Assembly: GCA_021325235.1 (NCBI GenBank)
Contig: JAJPHN010000006.1
Coordinates: 124,001-188,000 of the forward strand
Length of the DNA: 64,000 nucleotides
Source: Terriglobia bacterium
GTDB taxonomy: Bacteria > Acidobacteriota > Terriglobia > Bryobacterales > Bryobacteraceae
Direction of reading: 5' to 3'
Shown here: piece by piece, positions 27,513 to 36,102 of the stretch
Layout of the letters: each line of letters starts with the position of its first letter
Numbering within the stretch: position 1 is the stretch's first letter
Notes under the pieces: model-generated
Seen by the model: the letters and a program-made list of their open reading frames with translations, nothing else
What the model was told of the DNA's origin: nothing
Databases searched by the model: none
Position numbers and translations under genes: made by a program

Positions 27513-28660
27513 TCCTGCTTCTGGCTGCTGCCGCCTTCCTGCCGGCGCTCAACCCGCTGGGGCCCGGCTTCGAGCATTTCTATAACAACGAATTCGACCA
27601 GGCGCTGGCCATTTTTGTGGAACGAAGCCACGCCGAACCGGACAATCCGCAGGTTCAGAATGCCATTGCCCAGGCAGTGCTCTACCGCGAGATGTATCGC
27701 GACGGCGCGCTCGAAAGCGAACTCGTCACCGGCGCCAATGCGTTCCTGCGGCGGCCCAAGATGGAAGTGAGCGGCGGTGATCGGGGATTATTTCTGGGGG
27801 CGACCGGCCGCGCGCTCGAGCTGGCCGAAAAGCAGGGACCGACGCCCCGCGCTTTTTACGCCGTCGCGGTAGCGCACGGACTTCGAGCCAACTATTTCTA
27901 CCTGGTGGAAAAATCCTGGACGCGCGCGCTGCACGAATCCATTGCCTCGCGTAAGGCAGACGACGAAGTGCTGCGCCTGGCTCCTCAGTTCATCGACGCG
28001 CATCTGCTGCATGGCGTGAGCGAATACGTGGTCGGGTGCTTACCAGCGTATATGCGCCTGCTCGGCGCGCTCAACGGTTTCCACGGAGATAAAGAGGATG
28101 GAATTCGGGAACTCGAACGCGTTTACCATTCGAGTGCCGGCAATCGATTCGATGCGGCTGTCATTCTGGCCGCCATCTATCGCCGGGAGCGGCGGCCGAA
28201 AGACGCGCTCCCCTTGGTTCAAATGCTCTCCCGCACGTTTCCGCGCAATCACCTGTTTGCTTTCGAGCAGGTACAGATGTACAGCGATGCCGGCGATAAG
28301 CAGTCGGCGTTGCGAATCTTGGCGCAGATTGAGACGGCACTGCGGGCCCGGCAGCCCGGCTATACGCGCGTACCATTGGAGCGAGTTGCCTATGCGCGTG
28401 GAAATCTGTTGTTCTGGTATAGCGATCTGAACGGATCGCTCGAGAATCTCAAGCAGGCAACGCGCGGCGCGGATCAGCTGGATCTGAACACCGCCGTGAT
28501 GGCGTGGCTGCGGCTCGGCCAGGTTTACGATCTCATGGGCGATCACGGCCAAGCGGTCAGAATGTATCGCGAGGCAATCGACACAGCGCCGAAATCCGAG
28601 CCGGCTCACGAGGCGGAAATGTACATCGAAAATCCATATCGCCGGAACCGAAAGCAGTGA
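27509..28660 (+). CDS. Secreted TPR-like protein (probable CTG start)
   Basis: About 383 residues if translation begins at CTG 27509. The first available ATG/GTG/TTG is GTG 27617, but the reading frame before it encodes a good signal peptide (LILLLAAAAFLPALNP) and the start of a TPR helix pair (FEHFYNNEFDQALAIF). CTG 27509 overlaps the queG stop (CTGA) and follows AAAGGA at 10 bases. Further TPR-like pairs run through the protein, including a typical one near the C-terminus (WLRLGQVYDLMGDHGQAVRMYREAI). It is probably periplasmic and binds other proteins; the partner is unknown. Related TPR proteins are common in Acidobacteria. Confidence 0.78.
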   Translation: MILLLAAAAFLPALNPLGPGFEHFYNNEFDQALAIFVERSHAEPDNPQVQNAIAQAVLYREMYRDGALESELVTGANAFLRRPKMEVSGGDRGLFLGATGRALELAEKQGPTPRAFYAVAVAHGLRANYFYLVEKSWTRALHESIASRKADDEVLRLAPQFIDAHLLHGVSEYVVGCLPAYMRLLGALNGFHGDKEDGIRELERVYHSSAGNRFDAAVILAAIYRRERRPKDALPLVQMLSRTFPRNHLFAFEQVQMYSDAGDKQSALRILAQIETALRARQPGYTRVPLERVAYARGNLLFWYSDLNGSLENLKQATRGADQLDLNTAVMAWLRLGQVYDLMGDHGQAVRMYREAIDTAPKSEPAHEAEMYIENPYRRNRKQ

Positions 28661-28720
28661 AAGCGAGTCATTCGCGCGCAAAGTGAATCGAGTTACACTG
28701 AGTTCAATCTTAAAGGCGTC

Positions 28721-29251
28721 ATGATGGAATCGACCACGCGCGGGGCTTCGGGCTCGAAAGCGGTGTTTTACCAGATGCTCTGCGAGCAACTGGATCAGCT
28801 GCTCGGAGAAGAGAGAAATTTCACTGCCAACGCGGCCAATACAGCGGCCCTGTTGTACCAGCTCTTGCCGGACGTGAATTGGGTAGGATTCTACATACTC
28901 GACGGCAAGGATCTGGTACTCGGACCGTTCCAGGGGAAACCGGCGTGCGCGCGCATCGCGTTGGGTAAAGGTGTCTGCGGAACAGCCGCCATCGAGCACA
29001 GAACGATCGTGGTGCCCGACGTGAACCGGTTCGAGGGCCATATTGCGTGCGATACCGCCTCGCAATCGGAGATCGTTGTTCCGTTGCTCAACTGGGGCAA
29101 GCTGATCGGCGTGCTCGATATCGATAGCGCCAGCCTGAACCGCTTCGACGAAGAAGATCGCGAAGGTCTGGAATCGGTCGCCGCGGTGTTCCTGGCCTCG
29201 CAGACGAGCGACGATCTGCCGGATTTGAGCGAGCGCGCGGCCAGAAACTAA
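28721..29251 (+). CDS. msrC: Free methionine-(R)-sulfoxide reductase (GAF-type fRMsr)
   Basis: 176 residues, a single GAF domain of the fRMsr type that repairs free Met-R-sulfoxide in the cytoplasm using thioredoxin. The three cysteines used in catalysis are present: Cys76 (KPACARI), Cys86 (GKGVCGTAA) and Cys110 (HIACD), with the substrate-binding FYIL/LVLGPFQGKPAC segment. Length is normal. The stop codon overlaps the start of the site-2 protease gene by one base (TAATG), so the two are likely translated in series. Confidence 0.93.
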   Translation: MMESTTRGASGSKAVFYQMLCEQLDQLLGEERNFTANAANTAALLYQLLPDVNWVGFYILDGKDLVLGPFQGKPACARIALGKGVCGTAAIEHRTIVVPDVNRFEGHIACDTASQSEIVVPLLNWGKLIGVLDIDSASLNRFDEEDREGLESVAAVFLASQTSDDLPDLSERAARN

Positions 29252-30165
29252 TGGTCTCCGAGCAAGTCGAGCAACTGGCCATACGTGCGCGGCAGCTCAC
29301 CGCGATCGGGCAGCTCCAGGCAGCGCGCGAAGTATGGGTGACGATTCTGAACCTGCTGCCGACCGACGCGCCCGAGCGCCGAGGTGTAGAGCGCGAAGTA
29401 GCGCGCATTGACGACCGCCTCCATCCGAAGCCGAAAGTGAACTGGACCAAACGACTCGGCCCGTTTGGCGTGCTGCTCGCGTTTCTTGCCAAATTCAAGA
29501 CAGTCGCGCTGCTGCTGCTCACCAAAGGCAAGTTCCTCATCAGCATTTTCTTCTTCGTCGCCTTTTACTGGATGCTGTTCGGCTGGTGGTTTGCCGTCGG
29601 CCTCGCTGGTTCCGTGTTAATCCACGAGATGGGTCATTACCTTGCCGTACGCCGCTTCGGATTTCGCGCGGAGCTACCCATGTTCTTGCCCGGGCTTGGC
29701 GCGTACGTCAAGTGGCAGGGGGCGAGTGTCGACCCTGGTATCCGCGCGCAGATCTCGCTGGCAGGCCCGCTGTTCGGCCTGCTTTCAGGAGTTGCCGCCT
29801 ACGGCATTTTTCAATCGACTCATGCGCCGGTGTGGCTGGCGGTGGCGCAGTTTGCGGGCTGGCTCAACCTGATCAATCTGATTCCGGTGGCCATTCTGGA
29901 CGGTGGCGCAGCTATGAACCCGCTGGGGAAACAGCACCGCATCGCGATTCTGATCATCTGTCTGGCGCTCGGGTATGTGATGCACGAGAGTGCATTCTAT
30001 TTTGTCGCGGCGGGAACGGCCTACCGGCTATGGAAACGCGACTTTCCGGCAGAGCCGCGGCAGGGCATTGCTTATGCATTCGTTGCGATCGCGGTGGCGA
30101 ACGGCTTCCTGAGCTGGTTCTGTATGAATCAGGCGCGGGTGCTGTTCAACATCCAGGGACACTGA
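29251..30165 (+). CDS. Site-2 protease family (M50) membrane metalloprotease
   Basis: 304 residues. An N-terminal soluble helical part (1-60) precedes several membrane segments. The zinc site is HEMGH (125-129) in TM3-like helix, and the second motif is VAILDGGAAMNP, with the conserved aspartate. This is a minimal S2P-type rhomboid-like cleavage enzyme of the M50 family; members cut membrane-embedded substrates such as anti-sigma factors. Substrate unknown. It follows the methionine sulfoxide reductase with a 1-base overlap and converges on the broken gene at 30176. Confidence 0.9.
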   Translation: MVSEQVEQLAIRARQLTAIGQLQAAREVWVTILNLLPTDAPERRGVEREVARIDDRLHPKPKVNWTKRLGPFGVLLAFLAKFKTVALLLLTKGKFLISIFFFVAFYWMLFGWWFAVGLAGSVLIHEMGHYLAVRRFGFRAELPMFLPGLGAYVKWQGASVDPGIRAQISLAGPLFGLLSGVAAYGIFQSTHAPVWLAVAQFAGWLNLINLIPVAILDGGAAMNPLGKQHRIAILIICLALGYVMHESAFYFVAAGTAYRLWKRDFPAEPRQGIAYAFVAIAVANGFLSWFCMNQARVLFNIQGH

Positions 30166-30175
30166 TGGGCAGTGC

Positions 30176-30632
30176 TTACGCGCCCTGCGAATGCCTTTTG
30201 GCGATGGCATTTCGCAGGAACTCGAGATCGCGCATAACGCAGGCGCGCTGCTGCTCGATGATGCTCGGGTTCTCGGGAGTCTGCGCGAGCGCGTGATCGT
30301 AGTGTTTGAGCGTGCCTTCGTCGCCGCGAATGCAGTCCTGAATGATATCGTGGCGGTCTTTGGGCCGGATGCGCGTTTCCAGATCGACCCAGCCCGAGTG
30401 CAGAATGCCGCCCTCTATGCAGATCGTTGCGGGGTTCCTCGCCGGAGGCTTGCGCTAATTTCGTGAGTTCCTCGGCGAAACGCAGCCGTTCGCCGGCAAT
30501 CGCGGCCAGGCGGTCGCTCAGTTCCTTATCGTGAACTCCTTTGGCCGCTTTGCCGTAGCCTTCAGCCGAATCGTTGCAGGTCGCTATCAGATCGTGGAGT
30601 GCTTTTCGCGTTTTTTCGTCATGGCTGGCCAT
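30176..30632 (-). pseudogene. PA2169/DUF2383-type four-helix-bundle gene broken by a +1 frameshift
   Basis: The first 68 codons (from ATG 30632) read as a ferritin-like helix pair: KALHDLIATCNDSAEGYG, then DRLAAIAGERLRFAEEL. At the run of four G (30431-30434; CCCC on the coding strand) the frame breaks. Reading one base out of phase restores the rest of the family: GWVDLETRI, DIIQDCIRGDE, GTLKHYDHAL and the end RDLEFLRNAIAKRH, stopping at 30176. Removing one C rejoins both halves into about 151 residues. In frame, the gene would run to 30129. It is either a true recent mutation or a homopolymer sequencing error. The intact family is of unknown function, often stress-related. Confidence 0.8.
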
Positions 30633-30682
30633 ACCTCATGATTCGCATCGCGAAGCGCTGGGCACAGTGTTAAGCTTTCGGC

Positions 30683-31501
30683 GTGCAGAGATTGCTGGAG
30701 GCTCTCCGCAACGAACGTTCGCGCGTGACTCTGGACGTAGCGGCGCTCGAGATCGCCGGCATCGAATTCCCGGGATTGGATGGTGAAGCCGCCGGATTCC
30801 GGCTCGACAATCTCGCCGAACAGATCGGCTCGCAGGTGACCGCTAATGCGAGCGCGCTCGATTTTGTACGCGCGGCGAACGAGGTGCTCTTCGATGTGCT
30901 GCAGTTTCGCGGCAATGAAGACGACTACTACGATCCGCGCAATTGTTGCCTGAATGCCGTGCTGATGCGGCGTCTGGGCATTCCGATCACGCTGTCGGTT
31001 GTGTATATGGAAGTGGCGCGCCGGCTGAAGCGTCCCGTTTACGGCGTCGGGCTACCCGGACACTTCATCGTCGCCTACGAGGACTCAGAAGCGCGTTACT
31101 GGATCGATCCCTTCAATCGTGGCCGGCTGCTTTCGTTCTCCGATTGCTGTGCATTGGCCAAGCAGACGGCGGGCGTGGACGTTCGCGCGAATCCGGCCGT
31201 GCTTGCGCCCGTGTCGAATCGCCAGATTCTGGTCCGGATTCTGAGCAATCTCAAAGCGATTTATCTGCGCGGCGAGAATTTCGAAAAGGCGCGGCAGGTG
31301 CTCGATCTGCTGATTGAAGCGATGCCCGATTATGCGGAAGAGTACCGGCATCGCGGGCTGGTGCATCTGCGGCAGCTGAACCATCGCGCCGCCAAGGCCG
31401 ATCTCGAAACGTATCTGCGGCTGGAGCCGAATTCGCCGGAAAGTGAAGAAGTGAAAAAGCAACTGGTACTGATCGAGCGCTGGAAAGCAGGGTTGAATTA
31501 G
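30683..31501 (+). CDS. SirB1-family transglutaminase-like protein with TPR
   Basis: 272 residues from GTG 30683. The SirB1/transglutaminase-like part shows NCCLNAVLMRRLGIPITLSVVY (read as two pieces, around 90-110) with a possible catalytic cysteine, the histidine in GLPGHFIVAY, and the aspartate in YWIDPFNRGRLLS. From about 195 on come two TPR helix pairs (LRGENFEKARQVLDLLIEA). The family is widespread and not well characterised; a protease or scaffold role is possible. It ends overlapping the convergent small gene by 4 bases. Confidence 0.88.
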   Translation: MQRLLEALRNERSRVTLDVAALEIAGIEFPGLDGEAAGFRLDNLAEQIGSQVTANASALDFVRAANEVLFDVLQFRGNEDDYYDPRNCCLNAVLMRRLGIPITLSVVYMEVARRLKRPVYGVGLPGHFIVAYEDSEARYWIDPFNRGRLLSFSDCCALAKQTAGVDVRANPAVLAPVSNRQILVRILSNLKAIYLRGENFEKARQVLDLLIEAMPDYAEEYRHRGLVHLRQLNHRAAKADLETYLRLEPNSPESEEVKKQLVLIERWKAGLN

Positions 31502-31836
31502 TAATCGCCCTGCCGGAGACCCAGTTCCAGCCGCACAGGCAGCCTCACAGGCTCATCTTTGCGGCAGCGGATAACCAGGTCGGTCTCGTATCGGCGAAAT
31601 CCGGCGCGAGCCACTTCAAGGTGGACCGTTCCCGATTCCAAAGTTGCCCGAAACACTCCCTGCGCATTGGTCTTGCCCTGAGTGATGACATTAGCCTTGC
31701 CCGCCGCTGGCGACGAGAAGATGATTTGCGCGCCTTGCGTCGATGCGCCGGTTGGATCTGTGACCCGGATCTGAGAATCGCAGGTCGCGCAATGTAGCGA
31801 AGCCGAGAAAAGCGAGAGCAGCAAGCCCGCACGCAT
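31498..31836 (-). CDS. Small secreted protein with carboxypeptidase-regulatory-like fold
   Basis: 112 residues: a signal peptide (LLLSLFSASLHCA), then one beta-sandwich of the carboxypeptidase-regulatory type (IRVTDPTGASTQGAQI, GVFRATLESGTVHLEV, ARAGFRRYETDLVI). Such single modules are frequent in Acidobacteria, often as add-ons to TonB-dependent receptors; here it stands alone. Two cysteines (16 and 19) sit near the cleavage site. It is last in the minus-strand run accD-LarA-like-udgX. Function unknown. Confidence 0.72.
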   Translation of the reverse strand: MRAGLLLSLFSASLHCATCDSQIRVTDPTGASTQGAQIIFSSPAAGKANVITQGKTNAQGVFRATLESGTVHLEVARAGFRRYETDLVIRCRKDEPVRLPVRLELGLRQGDY

Positions 31837-31856
31837 GGCTTCATTCTACGCACCGT

Positions 31857-32507
31857 TCATGCGTGGCGCTCCAGTTCGCGCACACGCTTGGCAATGACGC
31901 GCAGATCGCGCACGAACAGTTCATATTCCTCGTCGTAGTTTTCGCGCAAGGCGCGCAGGATGGCCGAGGGATGCACGGTGGCCACCACTTCCTTGGCCCA
32001 GGGATGCGGATGGAATTTTCCGCGCTCGGCGGTGATTCGAAAATCGCGACCCATCAGCGACTGCGCGGCTGTTGCACCGAGGCAGACGATGAGTTCCGGA
32101 TGAATGGCGTCGAGCTCGGCTTCGAGCCAGGGCCTGCAGGCCGAGATTTCGATTCCGCCCGGCTTGGCATGAATACGCCGCTTGCCGCGCTCGATCTTGA
32201 ACTTGAAGTGCTTGACCGCGTTGGTCACGTAAATTTTCTCGCGATCGAGTTCGGCGTCGAGCATCGCTTTGTTGAGCAGACGTCCGGCGGGGCCGACAAA
32301 CGGATGTCCCTTCACATCTTCCTCGTCGCCCGGCTGCTCGCCGACCATCACCACCTTCGAATCCTGCGGGCCTTCGCCAAATACGGCTTGGGTGGCGTAT
32401 TTGTAAAGATCGCAGCCGCGGCACTCCGGCACAGCCGCGCGCAGCACGGAAAGACTGTGCGTGGCCGGCACCCAGGGCGCGGCCGAAGGTTTGGGCTGCC
32501 GAGCCAT
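31857..32507 (-). CDS. udgX: UdgX-type uracil-DNA glycosylase/uracil-DNA-binding protein
   Basis: 216 residues of the family-4-like UDG superfamily with four cluster cysteines (29, 32, 124, 142). Motif A is GEQPGDEEDVKG (56-67) and motif B contains VHPSAILR. The diagnostic feature is the inserted loop KRRIH (109-113): in mycobacterial UdgX the loop histidine forms a covalent bond to the abasic sugar after uracil removal, so the enzyme stays locked on the DNA. Here His113 and the neighbouring Arg are kept. It lies 2 bases behind the LarA-like gene. The role is presumably protection or tolerance of uracil in DNA. Confidence 0.93.
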   Translation of the reverse strand: MARQPKPSAAPWVPATHSLSVLRAAVPECRGCDLYKYATQAVFGEGPQDSKVVMVGEQPGDEEDVKGHPFVGPAGRLLNKAMLDAELDREKIYVTNAVKHFKFKIERGKRRIHAKPGGIEISACRPWLEAELDAIHPELIVCLGATAAQSLMGRDFRITAERGKFHPHPWAKEVVATVHPSAILRALRENYDEEYELFVRDLRVIAKRVRELERHA

Positions 32508-32509
32508 GC

Positions 32510-33802
32510 TCAGGCGTGGACCAGCGTTTCGGGCGGTGTTTCGATCAGCTCGAAGTCGCCATTCGCGTCGAAATTCATCGCAAACGGTTCGGAAATCACA
32601 TGCGCGTTTGGATTGAGCTGCGGAAGGAGATTCTCGCTGACCAAGGCATCCATCAGCTCCATTGTGTTGCGAATGCGGCAGTAGGTGACCTGTGAGAGAT
32701 CGTGCTTGCCGACCGTCGGCGCGATCGCGGCCAGGGCTTCGGCATCGCTCGCAAAATGAATAGGCGTCTGGATTGCAAGCGGTGTCGAAGCAGTGAGCGA
32801 ATTGATGTAGGTGGGATTCCAGTCAACCTGCTCGAGCAACCGGTCGTGAATCACATCGGCCAGGCCGACCCCCACCGCGCTGCCGTACGTGAGATCGGTA
32901 AGACCGCGCACGTAAACACGTTCGATGCGAGGCACATCCGCGAAGCAGTTGGCACCTCCATAAACGCTGCGATTGATTACTTTGGTATCCATGCCGGCGC
33001 CGCTGATATTTTTGCCCATTTCGTCGACGATCAGCACATCGATCGGATCCGCGGGCACGTTGGCTTTCCAAGATTTGACTTCGGCCAGCAGCTTTTCCTC
33101 GTGCGCGAGCATCGCTGCACAACCTCCAGCCGACGAGAGAACGACGAGCCCGGCCGTTTCGTGATGCGCGCCCTCCTGAATCGCCAGGCCGCCCAGAACT
33201 TTTCCGGAAGCAAACACTCTTTCGCCCACGCTGCGGATCATGCGCTCCAGGCCGATCTTGTAGGCGTGTGTGTGATAGTTCTGCGCGCCCGAGAATTTTC
33301 CGAGCCCGATCGCCATCATTTTGAACATGCCGCTCTCGATGGGTCCGACAAAATCGGTGTGCCATTTGATGCGCGGGATGAGGAAGATGCCGTCCGATTC
33401 GAAGGCGTTTCGGTCGACAAAGGTTTCGATGCCCTCGGCAGTCGCGCCGAGCGATACGACATCGAGGGAGCTAAGCACCGGCACACCCATGGTCGCCTCG
33501 TGAATGCCGTAGTGCGCGAGAACGTCGGCCTGGCCTTCGGCGGTTGCTGCGCCGTGGCTGCCCATCGCCGGAAATAGGAACGGATTTGCGCCCTGCGATT
33601 TCCAGAAATCGATCACGGCCCGGGTGATGGTAGCGATGTTGCTGATCCCGCGGCTGCCGACGCCGACGGCGACCCGCGCACCTTTGGGTACGCGGCCGGC
33701 AAGCCCCGAGGCGGCGAGCTCGCGATGAACGTGGCGCGGAATGTCCGGGATGGCGCGATTGGGAAACGATTGGCGAACGTGGACGAATCTCGGAAGATTC
33801 AT
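32510..33802 (-). CDS. LarA-like DUF2088 protein
   Basis: 430 residues. The N-terminal half has the LarA/DUF2088 pattern GVGSRGISNIATI and PAMGSHGAATAEGQ, with PRIKWHTDF and YHTHAYKIGLERM carrying histidines in the place of the nickel-pincer ligands of lactate racemase; the C-terminal half is a conserved unknown domain. LarA itself isomerises lactate; relatives act on other 2-hydroxy acids. Cofactor synthesis genes larB, larC and larE are not here, so the cofactor and substrate are not established. It lies between accD (33 bases) and udgX (2 bases) on the same strand. Confidence 0.85.
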   Translation of the reverse strand: MNLPRFVHVRQSFPNRAIPDIPRHVHRELAASGLAGRVPKGARVAVGVGSRGISNIATITRAVIDFWKSQGANPFLFPAMGSHGAATAEGQADVLAHYGIHEATMGVPVLSSLDVVSLGATAEGIETFVDRNAFESDGIFLIPRIKWHTDFVGPIESGMFKMMAIGLGKFSGAQNYHTHAYKIGLERMIRSVGERVFASGKVLGGLAIQEGAHHETAGLVVLSSAGGCAAMLAHEEKLLAEVKSWKANVPADPIDVLIVDEMGKNISGAGMDTKVINRSVYGGANCFADVPRIERVYVRGLTDLTYGSAVGVGLADVIHDRLLEQVDWNPTYINSLTASTPLAIQTPIHFASDAEALAAIAPTVGKHDLSQVTYCRIRNTMELMDALVSENLLPQLNPNAHVISEPFAMNFDANGDFELIETPPETLVHA

Positions 33803-33835
33803 AGTTCCAGCATACTTTTCAATTGATGCGCCGGT

Positions 33836-34690
33836 TCAGGCAGCCAGGAAATCAAACGCGTTCGCAAGATAGTTCTTCAGATCGGTGCGTTTGACGACTG
33901 CATCGAGAAAACCGTGTTCCAGCAGGAACTCGCTTCGCTGGAAACCTTCGGGAAGCTTTTGGCGAATGGTCTGCTCGATCACCCGCGGACCGGCAAAACC
34001 GATCAGCGCCCCGGGTTCGGCGATGTTGAGGTCGCCGAGCATCGCGAAGCTGGCCGTGACGCCGCCCGTGGTGGGATCGGTAAGCACGCTGATGTACGGC
34101 AGACGAGCTTCATCGAGCCGCATCAGAGCGGCCGAAAGCTTGGCAAGCTGCATGAGACTGATGGCGCCTTCCTGCATGCGCGCGCCGCCCGAAGCGGAGA
34201 CGATCACCAGCGGCGTCTTATTCGCCAGACAGCGCTCGATCGAGCGGGTAATCTTCTCGCCCACAACTGCGCCCATGCTGCCGCCAATAAATTTCAGCTC
34301 GAGCGCGCAGATCTCAACCGGCCGGCCATTCAGCGTGCCGCTGGCGCAGATGACGGCATCGGGCAGCTGTGTGGCCCGCTCCATGTCCTCCAGGCGCTTT
34401 TTATAAGGCTTGGAGTCGACGAAATCGAGCGGATCCGAAGAACGCAGTCCGGCATCGTGGACCTGATACTGCCCCTCATCAAAGAGCATTTCCAGCCGTT
34501 CGCGTGCCCCGATACGAAAATGAAAGCCGCATTTCGGGCAGACCTGCTTGTTGTCTTCGACCGTCTTGCGCCAGATGATCTGACCGCAGGAATCGCACTT
34601 TTGCCAGAGCCCTTCGGTTTTGACATTTTTCTCCCCGTCCGGCGGAGGATTGCCTTCGAGAGAAGGTTTTTGTCTGGTAAACCAGGCCAT
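33836..34690 (-). CDS. accD: Acetyl-CoA carboxylase carboxyltransferase subunit beta
   Basis: 284 residues, normal for AccD. The zinc ribbon uses Cys32, 35, 51 and 54 (CDSCG and CPKCGF). The crotonase-fold carboxyltransferase domain follows with ASGGARMQEGAISLMQLAK and GGVTASFAMLGD, and GFAGPRVIEQT. It works with AccA to transfer a carboxyl group from biotin to acetyl-CoA, making malonyl-CoA for fatty acids. AccA is not in the window. It is first in the run accD-LarA-like-udgX, all minus strand, behind a 150-base region that contains the terminator of the upstream gene. Confidence 0.96.
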   Translation of the reverse strand: MAWFTRQKPSLEGNPPPDGEKNVKTEGLWQKCDSCGQIIWRKTVEDNKQVCPKCGFHFRIGARERLEMLFDEGQYQVHDAGLRSSDPLDFVDSKPYKKRLEDMERATQLPDAVICASGTLNGRPVEICALELKFIGGSMGAVVGEKITRSIERCLANKTPLVIVSASGGARMQEGAISLMQLAKLSAALMRLDEARLPYISVLTDPTTGGVTASFAMLGDLNIAEPGALIGFAGPRVIEQTIRQKLPEGFQRSEFLLEHGFLDAVVKRTDLKNYLANAFDFLAA

Positions 34691-34787
34691 GCAGAGTTAT
34701 TGCCGAGCCACGCTTGCGCTGAAACACGCCAGCATCTGCGCTGGAAAGCGCTTGCTCATCGATTTACGGTATCACGCGAGCATGGTC

Positions 34788-34822
34788 AAAAAAAAAACGG
34801 GGGTGGTCTTGCGACCACCCCC
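34788..34822 (-). terminator. Strong rho-independent terminator of the PEP-CTERM-like gene
   Basis: On the minus strand a perfect 10-bp stem GGGGGTGGTC/GACCACCCCC closes a GCAA tetraloop (34822-34799) and is followed by G and a run of ten T. It lies 19 bases after the stop of the gene at 34841 and insulates accD from it. Confidence 0.93.
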
Positions 34823-34840
34823 GAGGAGAAGGATTGGAGG

Positions 34841-35536
34841 TTACATGCGAAGAAAGGCCGGAAAGAGGCGGCGGCGAGCGCCTGCCAGGATCACCAGCGA
34901 ACCGCCCATCAGGAAAAAGGTGGCGCATTCGCTCGCAGGGGCCTGCGCTTGAGTCTGCGTAGGATCCTGCGTCAGCTTGCTGCTGGCGAAGAAGAAATCG
35001 TTCAGGTTCGGCTGGTTCGGACTCGCCACCGTGATCCAGTTGATCGTGTGCGAAATGGAGAGGCCGAGGAAAGCATAGGTATTCGGGCTGGCGTTGACGG
35101 TGAATGTTTCGCCGTCCGAAAGCGCAACCGTGATCGGGCCGCTGCTGCCGGTAGTACCGAGGCCGAGGAACACAGCGTTCACACCGCCCGTAGGCATCGC
35201 GATCGTGATCGTGCCGTTACCGTTCGCCGGTCCAAAAAAGCTCAGCGCATTGTAGGGGCCGAAATCGTTCGCGGTGAGCTGATAGGCGCCGGAAAGTGTC
35301 GGCCCGGTGAACACAAAGGGCAGGGCAGTGCCGGTCAGAGGCTGTAATGTCTTGCCCGCCGAGGTGTTGTACGACCCATATAGCGTGAGGCCGTTGAAAT
35401 TCAATTCGGTCGAGCCGGTTACGTTGGCCAGCCACTGCGAGTAAACCGAATAGCTTAAAGTGGTCGCGCGAGCCCCCGTTTGGGAGGCGAGGGTCGCTGC
35501 CAGGACTGCGAACGAAATCAGGGTGGCTCTGCGCAT
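34841..35536 (-). CDS. Secreted beta-rich protein with PEP-CTERM-like sorting tail
   Basis: 231 residues with a signal peptide (ISFAVLAATLASQTGARA), a Thr/Ser/Asn-rich beta-sandwich middle (residues 25-185), and a tail made of a proline-alanine motif (APASECATFF), a hydrophobic helix (LMGGSLVILAG) and basic residues (ARRRL). This three-part tail is the plan of exosortase substrates, although the usual V-PEP motif is altered to PASE. The protein is likely surface-exposed. No exosortase lies in the window. It has its own terminator and diverges from the small metal-binding-type gene at 35673. Confidence 0.72.
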   Translation of the reverse strand: MRRATLISFAVLAATLASQTGARATTLSYSVYSQWLANVTGSTELNFNGLTLYGSYNTSAGKTLQPLTGTALPFVFTGPTLSGAYQLTANDFGPYNALSFFGPANGNGTITIAMPTGGVNAVFLGLGTTGSSGPITVALSDGETFTVNASPNTYAFLGLSISHTINWITVASPNQPNLNDFFFASSKLTQDPTQTQAQAPASECATFFLMGGSLVILAGARRRLFPAFLRM

Positions 35537-35672
35537 CTGTGTTCTCTTTGTGCTCGGAAGGGAAGTGCACCTGGGCCGAGTTGCCGCTCATCCAGAAAAG
35601 CCTCTGAAGCCGCATCCGATTCGGAACGAATTGTGCGCAATCCGCTTATGCCTGCTGGTAGCATGGGAGCAC

Positions 35673-36032
35673 GTGACGCGTACGAGCACGATCATCGCCG
35701 TCTCTATGACGCTCGTGTTGCTGTTCGCAGGCTTGAACTGCTTCGTGACGTGCGCAGGCTGTACGAATTCATCCGCCAATGCGGCTGCGCATAACGGCGC
35801 ACCCTGCCACGAGCACAAGATGCCGCAAAAGGACAGCTGTCCGCACCGGCTGGTGCTGGCACAACGAAGCCAGCCCGCTCTTCACACGCAGCACGTAAGC
35901 ACGCAGCCATTGCACTTTGCGAACAGCCTTGCTGTTGCGCTTCCGCATTTCCAGGACGAGCGGAAAATCGCGGCCGCAGGAAACGCTCCGCCGCCGCGAA
36001 ACTCGCGGTTCCCTGCCATTCTCCGCATCTGA
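35673..36032 (+). CDS. Small secreted Cys/His-rich protein
   Basis: 119 residues from GTG 35673, preceded by GGGAG; the frame is open far upstream but the earlier part lies opposite the PEP-CTERM-like gene. The signal-like helix (TSTIIAVSMTLVLLFAGL) is followed by a Cys/His-rich stretch, CFVTCAGCTN then APCHEHKMPQKDSCPHRL, that could bind a metal such as copper. The rest is low-complexity with several histidines. It comes just before the Met-rich outer-membrane protein at 36103, which suggests a joint metal-handling job. No known family is recognised. Confidence 0.6.
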   Translation: MTRTSTIIAVSMTLVLLFAGLNCFVTCAGCTNSSANAAAHNGAPCHEHKMPQKDSCPHRLVLAQRSQPALHTQHVSTQPLHFANSLAVALPHFQDERKIAAAGNAPPPRNSRFPAILRI

Positions 36033-36102
36033 GCTGAGCTCTCGCGTTTTTCACTGATTCAGCAGACGAGTGGTGCGTCTTCAGGCGCGCAAGGAGAATG
36101 CA

